Positions 32,296 to 44,684 of a DNA stretch of 64,000 bases are shown here, in pieces. Below the pieces are notes generated by a model that saw only the letters and a program-made list of their open reading frames with translations, made no database searches and had not been told where the DNA came from. A program made the translations under genes and the position numbers. Positions within the stretch are counted from its first letter, which is position 1. Every line of letters begins with the position of its first letter. The stretch is from Mytilus trossulus (lineage: Eukaryota > Mollusca > Bivalvia > Mytilida > Mytilidae). The DNA lies in assembly GCF_036588685.1 (NCBI RefSeq), contig NC_086373.1:110142599-110206598 (forward strand), written 5' to 3'.

Positions 32296-33375
32296 TTAGT
32301 TCCGACGCAAAGACCTTATCAGTGACTCAATATTAACGCCAAAATATGCAATCTTTAATGACTTGACAACAGTATCGTAATTATATCCCTTCTTAATAAG
32401 TCTATTCAAAGGTTTTGTAAGTTTATGAGGTGAATACTGACACCTTTGTGCTTTATAAAGAATATTTCCATAAAAAATTGGATGTGAAATACCTGAACGT
32501 ATAAAAAGTCTGCATGTTGAGCTATATTTACGAATGATGTCTTTATACCGATGATAAAATTTAGTAAATGTTTTGACTAGTTTGTGATATCGAAAACCCT
32601 GGTGTAATAATTTTTCAGTAATACATAAATTTCTCTCGTTAAAATCTAAAACATTGTTACATACACGAGCGAATCGTACAAGTTGAGATATATAAACACC
32701 GTAAGATGGTGACAAGGGAACGTCACCATCTAAAAACGGATAATTAACGATAGGAAATGAAAAATCATCCCTTTTATCATAAATTTTAGTATTCAGCTTT
32801 CCGTTAGTGATATAGATATCAAGATCGAGGAAAGGGCAGTGGTCATTGTTAGTATTAGCTTTATTTAAAGTAAGTTCACCAGGATAAATTTCATTAATAT
32901 ACATACTGAAGTCGTCATTATTGAGAGCCAAAATATCATCCAAATATCTAAAAGTATTATTAAATTTGTTTATCAGATGTTGTTTTGATGGGTCTTTGCT
33001 TATTTTTGTCATAAATTGTAACTCGTAACAATACAAAAAGAGGTCCGCAATAAGTGGTGCACAGTTAGTCCCCATTGGAATTCCGATAATCTGACGATAT
33101 ACGGAATCCCCAAAGCGAACAAAAATGTTATCTAGTAAAAATTCCAGGGCATATATAGTATCAAAGCATGTCCAATTAACATAGTTTTTTTGTTTATTGC
33201 TACTAAAAAATGACCTAAAAGAGTTTGAACATATATATTCACATTCTGATTTTTTGAATGCCCATTTAATTAGGTGTGTGAATTTTTTCTTAATGAGAAT
33301 GTGAGGCAATGTGGTATACAGGGTAGAAAAATCAAAACTTTGAACAGATTCAAAATCACCAATATAAGCATGCAA
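32296..33375 (-). mobile_element. Penelope-like reverse transcriptase ORF, 5' truncated
   Basis: An uninterrupted frame of 359 codons with RT motifs in order: SFDFSTLYTTLPH (motif A), IIGIPMGTNCAPLIADLFLY (motif B), FRYLDDILAL (catalytic YLDD, motif C), then CPFLDLDIYI and SYGVYISQLVRFARVC. These are the hallmarks of Penelope-like element RTs, which copy RNA at chromosomal breaks or ends. The frame begins with TTG, not ATG, and a stop lies just upstream, so the N-terminal part is lost. No GIY-YIG endonuclease follows the RT; the frame stops after SLIRSLRRN. It is the youngest-looking of five related pieces in the window. Confidence 0.88.
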
Positions 33376-33696
33376 TTTATTTCAATATTGTATAATTTAT
33401 GTGTGTGTATGTTATTTCTGCAATGCTTATATGTTTATACTACTGATTTGTAAATATCATTTATGTTTGTATATATACACACACGTATAATGGGTATTCA
33501 GTTTAACGGCCTGCATGATGATATTTCACAACACCTCGCAATGTGGCATACACCTCAGTAACTATACCATATATATTAGTCATTTCATTTTAAACAGAAG
33601 ATAACTAAGTTTGCTGGATTTAAGAAAAAAATTGTAGTTACAGAACATTATAGAATTGAAAGAAATAACAGAACCCATTATATAAAAAGGAGAGGA

Positions 33697-33893
33697 ATGT
33701 GGAGAACATCGGTACAAGAACAAACTACATGAAGAGTCCCGAGTGTTCCGAATGGCAAGCTATGGGCTAATGAGTTGTTACAAATCGGCCTAGCTATGCG
33801 GACGTGATCCTGCTGTAAAGGACAACTAACAACCCCAACTGTATAGAATATGACGCCATACAAGGTAGTTATAGCTGTATAATAAGTATAGTT
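33697..33893. repeat. Dispersed repeat R4, copy 2
   Basis: About 200 bp matching 28766-28971 with scattered substitutions and small deletions, immediately followed by an R2 copy. Confidence 0.85.
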
Positions 33894-34310
33894 TTTTATT
33901 GAGTTAAGTCTGCCAATTGATATTTTATCGTGTGTTTTTCTATGTTGTGATGTTATGCTATTGTTTCAGAAAACGGGAGAAGATTTGGATTCATTAAAAC
34001 GTTTAATCCCGCTGCAAATGTTTGCACCTGTCCTTTGTCAGGAATCTGATGTACAGTAGTTGTCGTTTGTTTATGTAATATATACGTGTTTCTCGTTCCT
34101 CGTTTTTTTTTTATATAGATTAGACCTTTGGTTTTCCCGTTTGAATGGTTTTACGCTAGTAATTTTGGGGCCCTTTATAGCTTGTTATTCGGTGTGAGCC
34201 AAGGCTCTGTGTTGAAGGCCGTACATTGACCTATAATGGTTTACTTTTTTTTAAAATGGTTATTTGGATGGAGAGTTGTCTCATTGGCACTCACACCACT
34301 GTCATCTTCC
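33893..34310 (+). repeat. Interspersed repeat R2, 3' portion
   Basis: Starts TTTTTTATTGAGTTAAGTCT and ends CTCACACCACTGTCATCTTC. It is nearly co-linear with 20733-21145 inside the PARPBP array. Confidence 0.88.
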
Positions 34311-34334
34311 TAAATCTATATAGTAAAAACACAA

Positions 34335-34425
34335 CAGTGCACCAGATCCGGATTTCGACAATAAATGTCTCTTCAGTGATGTTAGGGATTGAAACGGTAT
34401 TTGGAAGGTCATGTAATTTACCCTC
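34335..34425 (+). repeat. Short interspersed repeat fragment
   Basis: GTGCACCAGATCCGGATTTC, GACAATAAATGTCTCTTCAG and TGATGTTAGGGATTGAAAC form a stretch I recall as common in mussel DNA. There is no second copy in this window, so confidence is modest. Confidence 0.4.
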
Positions 34426-34544
34426 AATTTAAGATAGACTTATGAATTTTAACAGTCAATATAGAATGAACGGATCATATACACCAGAGGAAAATATGAT
34501 ACAAGACCAAACGAAAAAATATAAACAAGTCTTAATTGAAAACT

Positions 34545-34705
34545 ACGTCCAAACCTATGACCGCAATTATTATACGTGTGCATGTAAAACAAATGTCGTT
34601 GTAGAAGGGTCCAAATACAGCACAAACAATATTTTTTAAAAGACAAAAAAGTGAAAAAGTATATTTCAACAAAACGCATTTGACTAACAGGTCGAACAAC
34701 TGATG
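34545..34705. repeat. Dispersed repeat R7, copy 2
   Basis: Diverged match to 28450-28620, with CAAACCTATGACCGCAATTA, GAAGGGTCCAAATACAGCAC and CATTTGACTAACAG. Confidence 0.65.
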
Positions 34706-34769
34706 TTCATTATATACATATAAGTCTGAAAATTACACCAAACAGTGTTAGAGTTAGATTTTCTACTGA

Positions 34770-34970
34770 AAAATGTTTGTCAGTCCCTCAGCGGTATTCG
34801 AACTTACACTGTTCGTCTTGTTTATTCTTTAGTTTTCTATGTTGTGTCATGTGTACTTTTATTTGTCCGTTTTTCCTTTTCATTTTTAGCCTTGGCGTTG
34901 TCAGTTTTTTTTCGATTTATGAGTTTGAATGTCCCTATGGTATCTTTCGTCCCTTTTTTACACCTTTGAT
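34770..34970 (+). repeat. Interspersed repeat R5, copy 1
   Basis: Shares TGTTGTGTCATGTGTAC, GGCGTTGTCAGTTT and TTCGATTTATGAGTTTGA with 42940-43138. The open frames over it are hydrophobic but not conserved between copies. Confidence 0.75.
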
Positions 34971-35824
34971 ACACTACATCATCAATTGCTTAGCCTCCTG
35001 TCCAGCGCTCTTGACCAATCGACCACATCCGCTCTATTAAAATATAACTTCGAGAGGCCTAGTGTTACCTTGTCACGAAATGCTAATCTAGAGATAAACA
35101 CGAAACGCGTGTGTATACACAATGTGTTTTTTTTCATTTGTCAGCAATCTAACTCAACAATTTTTATATATCATATGGGATCATGATGCATTTCATTATA
35201 CAGTCACTAGAAATAAGTATATCATACAAACAAGTCTAAACAAGTGGGCATACATATCGCCAACTCCGCTTCATTTTTCAAATCATCGATATTTCGTAAA
35301 TGTCTTGTAACAACTCTTCTGTTATCAGAATCAATTTCAGCTTATTTAACATCTGAATGTCCAGAATATGTGAATTCAGGAAAAAGAATTTATATGTAAT
35401 ATTATGCATATGTATTCGATCAATAGAATGCCCAAGTTATAAAAGTGACACGCGCGTCAGAAAGTCTTAATGGGACAACATAAGAAATAAGTGACTTTCT
35501 GGCGTTGTGTTTGCACCGTATCAACAACAGTTATATGTATAGAACCCCTAACTTAAACATAAACAAAAGCAGTCATGTATGCTTGAAATTGCAAAGAATG
35601 TAACATAGAAAGCAATGAATTAGAAGTTATATATCATAAGCACGAACAGAAATACGCATACTACGGAACTAGTTCATTTTTGTGAGATATCCCTTCCGTG
35701 AAAAACTTCAAAATTGAACTGAAATTGAAAATCGATATTCAAATTCCGTTGCTCATGTTTCAAACACATAAATGATCAAACCAATTAGATTTGCTATAGG
35801 TTACAAATCAAAAACTTAAGCAAA

Positions 35825-38800
35825 TCATTTGGGGGAATGTGCATGAAAACGAGGCCATGTCTTAATGACATTGTACAAAGCTGTGCCTGGGCATTCAGTA
35901 TTTTTAACATCACTATGTCCAAACAATGCATAAGTGTGTGAAACTTTTCCTTTTCTGATTCCACATTGAATTAACTCTTTGACAGCATCTAAAGCAGTAG
36001 AATTTGGGGCATCCATCATAAAATTTCCCATAAATGAAGCGGCCAGCCCAATGCGGTTATAACCTTTAGTATGAGATCCTACTCGATCCCATCCTCTGCC
36101 CTCGTAAACGTTTCCATCTTCACCAACTAAGAAGCTGTAACCAATGTCCGCCCATCCTGTGAATAAGTTAAGATAATTTGATGGATCAATCATGGTGCCC
36201 AAAATTTGAAATGAATTACAAAATAAAGCACAGAAAATTATTAGAATAATTCAAGTACATTTAAACTAAACAAAACATGAACCCACCTTCACACTAAGTA
36301 ACCTGAATATAAACCATGTTATTGTGAATCTGAAGCAATAACTATTTTTTTTCATACTGTTATCATACATTTTGTGTGAATTCTAGTTAATATAAAAAGG
36401 AAGATGTGGTATGATTGCTAATGAGACCACTTTCCACAAGAGACCAAAATGACACAGAAATTAACAACTTCAGGTCACCATACGGCCTTCAGCAAGGAGT
36501 ACAGCCCATACCGCATAAAAATGAACGAAACACAAATATCTAACACATATAAACAAACGACAACTACTGAATTACAGGCTCCTGACTTGGTACAGGCACA
36601 TACATATTTATATAATGTTGCGGAGATAAACATGTCAGCAGGACCCCCCCCCCCCCCCACACACACACACACACACACACTTACCTTGGACAGTGGTATA
36701 ACAGTACAACATAAGAACCGTACCTTGACCTATAATGGTTTACTTTTATAGATTGCTATTTGAATGGAGAGTTGTCATTCCACATCTTCGTATATCTATT
36801 AACTCATCAGATGGACAAAACCACAAGTAGACGTGTCGGGTACTTGTACATCCCAACAACAAAAAGACAATAGGAGCAGATATGAGAGTTTTCGCAGTTA
36901 ACTGACAGCTAGGTCAAAGCCACTTACAACAAGTTTAAAAAAAAAGCATGCATCTAAGACTTAATTATCAATCCGCACACATCCAACATCCAATGGCTTA
37001 AGGGCATACGATACAGTTTTGACCTGTATTAACATGTTGATAAATATTTCCATAAGGACTATTTTTTACATGATTAAATCAAAATTATGTAATAAAAAAA
37101 ATATAATGAAATTTTGTATATTTGCTCTAAATTCGGATTTGTGACCGTGTTTTCCCTTTCGAAAGAAAGACATCAATTGTTTGTTTCAAAAGATATACAC
37201 AAACTGCTTTTTGTTAAGACCTTGTGCAATGTCAAGATACAGGTATCGACAGATTGTAGATTCATTAATGTATATAATTGAAAAGTAATACTTAGTTTAT
37301 TTTTAATTTACTGATAATGAAAATCAATATTCATATCAATAAAAACAAAATTCAATAATCTTATTACAGTGTTGGATTGGTAATCTTTAGATTAAGTTTT
37401 TTAAAGGAGCAATAAGTTTACCAGGTCCAACCAAACCTAAAAACCAATTTTTTATATCTATTGAAAAATTTAGTAAAGGATTTAAGTAATTTATGGTACT
37501 GATATCCCTGGTTTTATAATTACCCAGTAATATATAGATTACGTTCGATAAAATCAAAAACGTAACAAGCCTAACAACAGACACGGACATAGCGAACGAT
37601 CCGTGAAATATAAACACCGTAAGAGAAAAATAAGAGATGCATGAATATCGAAACACGTGAAGAGCTGTATATTACCAAAGGGACCAAATGCTTCTGAGGT
37701 CTACTTCGACTAAGGGAACCCTTGTTTCCATGGGGGAACATATCTACTAGTATAGACGTAGTCTCTGTATTTTGAAATGAAAGTATGGCCAAGGGTATTA
37801 CAAGAATCCTCTTTTTCTTACTTGTAGTTATTGGATATTATAGGCATTTTGAGTTGTATTAAATTCATTGAATGACATTCTAAACATAGGTAGATTTCAT
37901 ACCTCCATCTGGATAGATGGAAAAAACGGAGTCACCCGATATTTGCCGATTGGTTGAATGACTTACCATTTTCATCCATGTGGCTATTTTGTATACTTTT
38001 CATTCGTGAGATACATGCAGAAAATGTTGTACAATGTTTTCCAGCAGTATGATGTATAAAGAAGTTAGGAACTGGCAAATGGATATTCGATGTTCCCTTT
38101 GGACTTCGAGCTCCCCAGATGTCACGTGATATTATCCTGATATTAGAGCAGTCACCAGTAACATGTTCTACAAATAAGTTTAACAATAACTGCTTAAATT
38201 GGACAGATAAACATTTTTTAGGTATAATAGTTAGAGAGTGAAGGTTTGGTTGATCAGTTGATGGAATCGTTCCCGGATGCACATACATGGCTTCACAAAG
38301 TATAGATTAATAAAAATAGGTAGAGTTATAATATGCATATTTTCAAAATCTCAAATAGTATAATTAAATTTTATTTTCTTCACTTTTTTATTTTCATAAA
38401 GGAAGAATTGTCGCGATTGATCGAGGATTCCCCATTATTATCGATAGAATATAAAGTACATTAAATGTGTTCTACACTATCCCATATACTAGTAAGTATT
38501 TGACTTTCTCGCTTTTGGGCTTTGATATTTCCATAGAAACATAAGTTTACCGGAAAAAGTGTAGCCAGCTGTCATTTAATGTATCTAGCTGTCACTCAAT
38601 GTGTATTGTCTTTAGCTCTTTATAAATACGTTTGCAGCTCCTCTTAGATATGTACGGAAAATTTAAAGGTGGTCTACTTTGACACAGTACTACCAATATT
38701 TTAACATAAACTGATTTCAAACAAGGAAAATATTTAAACGACTTCTTTGAGAGTCAATTGGTTGATAATTATTATATTAAGCGGTAACATACCCACTACT

Positions 38801-41800
38801 GTCCTTGTACAACAACGTCTGGAATGACTACCAGTACATTTCCCTGAGTAGTATGAACCACTACATGTGCTGCTGTCATCCTGACAATTACCTCCTAGAT
38901 CTATACATGGCTGGTCACTGGCTTAAATTGAGAAGCAATCACCTTTGATGTATGCCTTCTCTTTCTATTTCTAAGTTCAATACACAGTGTCGGAGTTGCA
39001 GTGCATGCACAATTTTGCTAAGATCGATGGTTTATTTAATACTTTTGAGATCAAGTACACCAATGAAGGTTTTACATTTTGTGAAATGCGTGCATATATT
39101 GGCGTACTAATCCTGGAACCTTTGATAACTATTCATAGATTAAGTGATACATATGTTCATCGAGCTCTTTTTCCAAATAGATTAATTAATTCACTCATTC
39201 TTGTCCATGATTTGTTTGAAGTATTTGTCAAATGACGTTACACGAAAACCTTTAACGAAATTTAAAAAAAACACAAGCAAGACAACTCTTACACACATAC
39301 ACGAAACATTTTCATTACTTCATTGTGCCCTTGGCATTGTTTAAGTGTGAATTAAATTCTTATCTTAATGCATGCATTTCTACATTTCTACATTTGACAT
39401 AAACTTTCATGCAATTTATTAAACTTGCCATGCAATGACTTCAACACCATTCAATTACTGAATTTGTTCTTTGTCATATATTTTTTTAAGTATAGTATAC
39501 ATGACCAACGTTTGTGTTAATTGCTTATAGTTCCTCAAATTCACTGCATTAAATAATTGCCACTGGACTTTAAACAATAAACAAAACAATCTTATAAATT
39601 ATTCAATTGAAAATATTATTTACCAACTACAACCCAACATGTTTTTCTTAAAATGTCCTGTACTAAGTTAGGAGTATGACAGCTGTTACCAAATAGTTGG
39701 TTTCTATGTATGTTGACGTGACGTTTGTTTTTGTTGTACTTTAGTGTTCATGTTGTTCCTTTGTTTTCTTCTTACAGGTGGTGCGTTTCACTGGATTTTA
39801 CTTTGTAGGCCGGATGTGATTTTTTTCAATCGATTTATGACTTTTGAACACCGGTATACTTCTGTTGAATTTATGTAGCATATAATGTAGATTTATTACT
39901 TTTGGATACCATACAGCATATTTTGTAAATAGTAAACAAAAAGGTTGAACATGCTACATAGAGGAACAGGTGATAAGTAAAATGGAGTTTCTTATTGACA
40001 ACATATTTGTTAAATTTGGACCTAAACTTTCTTTCAAAAAATATGTCGACCTTCTTATTGGAACAAACTGTGTGTCTCTCCTTGCCGACATTATGTTTTT
40101 TTCAATGTGAGTCCGGATCCGAGTGTCTTCAGATAAGAAGATTAAAGAAGTCAGGTTATGTAATTTCAACCACCTTAGTAGTAATATGCCAATATACTCA
40201 GACTTTGTAAAACATCACCGGTGTCTGAGTACAAAGTTGATAAACAAGGGGAATGTCGAAGAACGTCTCAACCTTTTTCTAGAAAAGTTCATCGTAATGT
40301 ACCAAGACCTTGTTGATAATTATTCCGTATCAAATTCACCAATAAACACGATGGTCTTAAAGAATAATTTCTGAGTGCTGTCGTTGTTTTATTATTTTAA
40401 TAATGTGTTATAGTATTCTTTTGCCTTTCTTTATACATATTGCTTTTAATGTTTAGTCTGTTTTTTGTTGATATCGATTTGACGCGGCTATATACTTATA
40501 CATCCCGTCATTGTGCTATGGTAAAGTTTTGTATTCTTGTCCTAGGAATATTACTTTTACTGTTTAGTCCGGGGTGTTTTTTTTTTGCGACATTTTTACC
40601 TATGGTAGCAATACACAGTTAGAAGTTTAGTTTCGCATTATGGCCCCTGTGAATTTTTTAAATATGAAAGTTTTTGTACAATAAAATTGATTTTTAGATA
40701 ATTGAAGAATAATATAGCCTTCTTAGTGGGTTTATATGACCATTTAGATTGATTTTAACATGTTTTATAGGCCATTTCTATGATTGACAGTCCGTATTTT
40801 CCTATCCGTACCGTTCCATAAATTATTATAGTGTTTATCAACAAAGATTTTGCGCTCGATCTTTTCAATTAAATTTTATGGAAAAACGAGCAGGAAAGCA
40901 TATGATTTTTTTGGACCACTTGATAGATATAAACCTATGGATTCAGGAAAGATATCACTGTAGTTCATTGAAATTTTCCATTAGACCAAATTTTGGAGAC
41001 TTTTGTGACATGTTCACCCTCCTTTTTTGCTATATTTTGTATCTAAGAAATGCAGTTTGTTGCCATGGTTACACCCAACAGGGATTATATTTCACCCTTA
41101 TGACCATTAAAAATCAAATCTATGGAAGATTTTCTTTCTACAAGTATATACATGCATAACACACATATAAAGCCTTCTTTGTTAGACAGGAGGGGAAAGA
41201 GGGTGTTTAAAAATTATGAGTGTCAATTTTAAGTTTTTTTCCTAACTGTGTATTGCTACCTATTGTGTCTGTTTGTTTTGTTTACATCGTTGTCTACTTA
41301 ATGGAACTATATTTGACTGTCATACAAGTGAGAGGTTCAGCTAGATACAACACCAGGTTTAATCCATCATTGTTTTTACTTTAAAAAAAAATGCCGGTAC
41401 AAAGCCAAGTATATGACAGTTGTTGTCCATTTGTTTGATGTGTTTTAGCTTTTGATTTTCCCATTTGAAACCCGACATTCCATTGTGATTTTTCCTCGGA
41501 ATTTGGTATTTTTGTTATTTATCTTTTAACGTTATCATTCTTTATAACAGAACAAATTGTTATTCTGAAGGGAACACCATCTTCGTGCCACTATATTTTA
41601 TTTATATTTAAGCAAAGTGATTACTGTGGAAATAATAAGCAATATCAGTATAGTATATGCTTTAAAAAAAAATAAAGAATAAGAACTTACGATTTTTATT
41701 TGGACACACTTCCTGAAATGAGGAATAAATACATAAATTCCGCCAAATAATAACAGTTTGTCCATGCAAGGCAACTTTACATTTCTGCTTTACTTTATCG

Positions 41801-44259
41801 CTACTTTTTGATGACATAATGTCCGAAAAGACAAATTAAAACATTAATAAAATATGACGTAAATCACCATATTACTCTTAATAATATCTTGAATGAATTA
41901 TGGCCCGTTGAAAAGGTGAATATCCTAAATTGTCAACACGAGAAGGTTATTTCAATGAGGGCGCACTCCGAAGTGAAATAACTATCAAGGGTTGACAATT
42001 TTGGATATTCATCGATTCTATAGGGCCACAATTGTTTTATTATACCGAACTAACAGTGGAAGGGCCTTTTGAACACTTACTATATTTTTTATAAAACGAA
42101 CATAAGCTGACGTTTGTCGTTTGAAAGTAGCTCAGGAAAATATATTTGTGTTCTCTAATTTCTCGGATGTACAACAAAGGTAGAATCTTTTTGTAAAATA
42201 TTAATGGCCCTGAAAAGGACCGTTTATAAGAGAAATCATTGGCTGCTGGCACTCTTCATTTTCATAGCCTTAATAATTTTCTTGTCTCTCAGTGGGCTGT
42301 TAGTGTACAACGTGAACATTGCCATCTTGTTTATTTACGTCTGTGACGTCAATACATGGGAGGTAACTCGAGTGCAAATCTAGACACTTGAAAGGTTATT
42401 CACCGGTGAATAATAGGGTTATTCACCGCTGGTGTAAATTTTAAGGGTTATTCGTCCTTCCTTGCAATTAAATGAAAATTCACCGAATCATACCATGTCA
42501 CGTGATAAATTGTTATCCAATGGAATTGTTGTATTATATGTAAGGTATAATAATATCATGTTCACCAAATATACTAATCATAATACAGAAGTATTGAATT
42601 ATGGTACGATACATTAGTGCTTCCTGATAGACAGACATATTATAGAGTGGTTAGTTTTACTTCAGGACATAACAGACTGGTCACCTGAACAATATAACTT
42701 TTCATACTCAATTGTTCTCAAACATATTTATTTGTAGGTCTTATAATTGTGTTTTTGTTATGGTCAGTTATGTCTTTCTTCCATCTTTTTTTGTGTTGAG
42801 ACTGTCCTGTTGATATTGTTTGCTATTAACACGTTATAATTCATTCTCCAAATTCCACTCTCAATTTTATGTATTTTAGTTTACTCAAAGACACAACAAT
42901 CACCATTCAAGGGTATAACACTTTAATAAGGGAAGCATCTGCTTATCATCCGGAGCTCTTGGTATCCCCTCCTGTTCTTGGTGGGGTTCGTGTTGCTTAT
43001 TCTTTATTTTTATATGTTGTGTCATGTGTACTATTGTTTGTCTGTTTGTATTTTCCATTTTTAGCAATGGCGTTGTCAGTTTATTTTCGATTTATGAGTT
43101 TGACTGTCACTCTGGTATCTTTCGTCCCTCTTTAATAAAGGTTGGACTGACAATTTCGGCTAAATATACTTGTTTCATTGTAAGTTTCGCTCTAAAAAGG
43201 ATGTGTAAACTTCAAAAAAAGTTATTGGTAATCTTCATTTAAAGGGGCACTAGCAGTCAAATTTGTGTTCACCGATTTGACTAAAATTCTCATATTTGAT
43301 TTATAACAATGTAAAGCATTTGTCCAATTTATAAAAAAAAATATATAAAATTTTCAGGGCATGGACTCAAATAAATGTAGCTTCGTTTCGTCTGTAATTT
43401 AGTCTAACGCCAAATAATTAACTATCCAGTTGACCTCCGACAACCTCCGATGACCATATAAGCGATATAAACATAAATAAATATAAAAGTACATATCGAA
43501 ATCGTGCACTTGGATTTTTCTACGTATGTTTTGTTACATATTATAGATTAAAATATATACTCGTCAGATTCAAGACATTATATACCTTGCAGAATACTTT
43601 AATATTGAAGGAGCATTGCTAATTATAGATTTTTCCAAAGCCTTTGACTCATTGGTATGGCTGATTATGTATGAAGCTCTTCAGAAATTCTAAGAATCCT
43701 TTTATGAAATGAATTAAAACTCTGTATAACGATATAAAAGGTTGTATGTTAAACAATGTGTGGGTCTCACTTTGATTTGATCTCCCAAATGTACCAATGC
43801 AAATATAAAGTAAAAGTCTGAGTTAGACTTTTCCCGCCATATTTGTAAAAATCAAATATCTCGAAAAGGAGCTCCATGACCTATCGATATCTTAAGCTTA
43901 TTTTGATCCTTAACTAATGCCATTTTGGCTTGAAGTGTCAATTTTAAATTCTTGACTTATTTGATTTCACTTATGTAAATCCTTAAAAAAAAGTGTACTT
44001 CCAATATATATATGAAATATATGGCAGTCAGAAGAAATATCTCTATTGGTGTAAATTACATTTTATAAATTGCAAGAAAAGAAGAAAAGAGAAAAACGAA
44101 AAAAATATAACTTACCTTTGGTAAAAAAAAATTATGAATTGCACTAGAAATATCAGCAAGAATACTTCTTTTTTTTCTTTTTGACTGTTCGTTTTCTGTC
44201 TGCTGTGTTATTATGCTCCCCGATCTAATTGCAATGAATAGAATAGTGTTAAAAGTCAT
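35825..44259 (-). CDS. Peptidoglycan recognition protein, amidase type, with Cys-rich domain
   Basis: Five exons in phase, read right to left: about 44116-44224 (or from the ATG at 44259 if there is no acceptor at 44225), 41691-41712 (22 nt), 38793-38921, 37967-38167 and 35825-36156. The first encodes a dibasic KRKKR site followed by SILADISSAIHNFF. Exons 2 and 3 encode a Cys-rich segment with CIDLGGNCQDD, CSGSYYSGKC and SRRCC. Exons 4 and 5 form the PGRP domain, with ISRDIWGARS, FFIHHTAGKHC, DIGYSFLVGEDGNVYEGRGW, YALFGHSDV and TECPG. The His, Tyr, His and Cys positions expected for zinc binding and N-acetylmuramoyl-L-alanine amidase activity are present. The role would be secreted innate-immune recognition or cleavage of peptidoglycan. 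The true signal peptide start is uncertain. Introns hold several retroelement relics. Confidence 0.82.
36390..36650 (-). repeat. Interspersed R2-related repeat, reverse copy
   Basis: Matches the subfamily at 15260-15610, from GGAAGATGTGGTATGATTGC to CAGGCTCCTGACTTGGTACA. It lies in the last intron of the PGRP gene. Confidence 0.78.
36639..36680. repeat. Poly-C plus (CA)n microsatellite
   Basis: A run of about 15 C followed by about 11 CA repeats, inside the R2-related copy. Confidence 0.9.
37387..37790 (-). pseudogene. Penelope-like RT relic in the PGRP intron
   Basis: The minus strand reads YGVYISRIVRYVRVC and then, after a frameshift, VTFLILSNVIYILLGNYKTR. These align with YGVYISQLVRFARVC and VLDFNERNLCITEKLLHQGFR of the 32296-33375 ORF. 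Only the C-terminal part remains. Confidence 0.65.
39650..39880 (+). repeat. Interspersed repeat R3, diverged copy
   Basis: Carries TGTCCTGTACTAAGTTAGGA and GTATGACAGCTGTTACC near its start. The downstream part, with CTTACAGGTGGTGCGTTTCA, differs from the other R3 copies. Confidence 0.5.
39960..40375 (+). pseudogene. Penelope-like RT relic, plus strand
   Basis: Near 40000-40110 the plus strand reads NIFVKFG and DLLIGTNCVSLLADIMFF, matching motif B of Penelope-like RTs. A frame at 40160-40340 reads YSDFVKHHRCLSTKLINKG and YQDLVDNYSVS, the C-terminal region. The sequence between (motif C) is missing, and frameshifts separate the parts. Confidence 0.7.
41330..41525 (+). repeat. Interspersed repeat R3 copy
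   Basis: ACACCAGGTTTAATCCATCA, AAGTATATGACAGTTGTTGT and ATTTTTCCTCGGAATTTGG align with the 17250-17460 copy. Confidence 0.75.
41898..42030. repeat. Imperfect foldback palindrome
   Basis: The arms TATGGCCC...GGTGAATATCC...AATTGTCAAC and GTTGACAATT...GGATATTCATC...GGGCCACA pair over about 60 bp with mismatches. It lies in an intron of the PGRP gene. Confidence 0.75.
42940..43138 (+). repeat. Interspersed repeat R5, copy 2
   Basis: CCCCTCCTGTTCTTGGTGGG, ATGTTGTGTCATGTGTACTA, GGCGTTGTCAGTTT and ATGAGTTTGACTGTCAC, matching 34770-34970. It lies in an intron of the PGRP gene. Confidence 0.78.
43600..43800 (+). pseudogene. Non-LTR RT relic (motif A region)
   Basis: The plus strand reads LLIIDFSKAFDSLVWLIMYE followed by ALQKF, a stop, and then frame-shifted KTLYNDIKGCMLNN. 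The IDFSKAFDSL block is the catalytic motif A of LINE reverse transcriptases. Only about 65 codons are present, with stops. Confidence 0.65.
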
Positions 44260-44575
44260 CAACGATGAAATAAAAATGAAAGTCAAACAAGATAAAAAAA
44301 AAAATTAGAAAAAAAATTAATGTTTGGCTTTTTTCTTTTTTGGTGAATGTTCCTGAAATTCTCTAACAAATTCTTCAAGTGATATAGGCACCTTATTTTA
44401 CGATCTCATTTAATATCATCATATGATGATGTGTACTTTCAATATATATTTGAAAGACAGAATTTATAAAAACAACAAGAAAAGATTTCTAAAACATTTG
44501 GAAGGCATTTGATGAAATATTTGCAGAAGCTCTTAATATACTTATCAAACAAGACATATAAGCATCAAATTGTAA

Positions 44576-44684
44576 TTACTCTGTTGATGTCATAGATTTA
44601 TGCAGAAACTTCATTATAGACCCAAGCTTATAGTCACTTCCCGTATAATCGATCCATGTAGAAGATGCTCCGTGACTCTTATAT
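44576..44684 (-). CDS. Unrecognised terminal coding exon
   Basis: A strong acceptor (TTATTTTTTCAG) at 44685 opens a 109-nt frame ending in TAA at 44578-44576. It reads YKSHGASSTWIDYTGSDYKL and then GSIMKFLHKSMTSTE. I do not recognise the family. It must belong to another minus-strand gene, since the downstream PGRP gene has its own 5' end. No upstream partner exon was found before the repeat array at 48713. It could also be a chance frame. Confidence 0.35.

Noticed and set aside
36475-36678. 67-residue ORF with CVCVCVGGGG
   Set aside because: Translation of the (CA)n and poly-C microsatellite.
38987-39235. 82-residue plus-strand ORF beside the PGRP exon
   Set aside because: No recognisable motif, lies in an intron of a minus-strand gene, and no splice context supports it.
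40878-41159. 93-residue plus-strand ORF
   Set aside because: No family features; it follows a retroelement relic and is probably chance.
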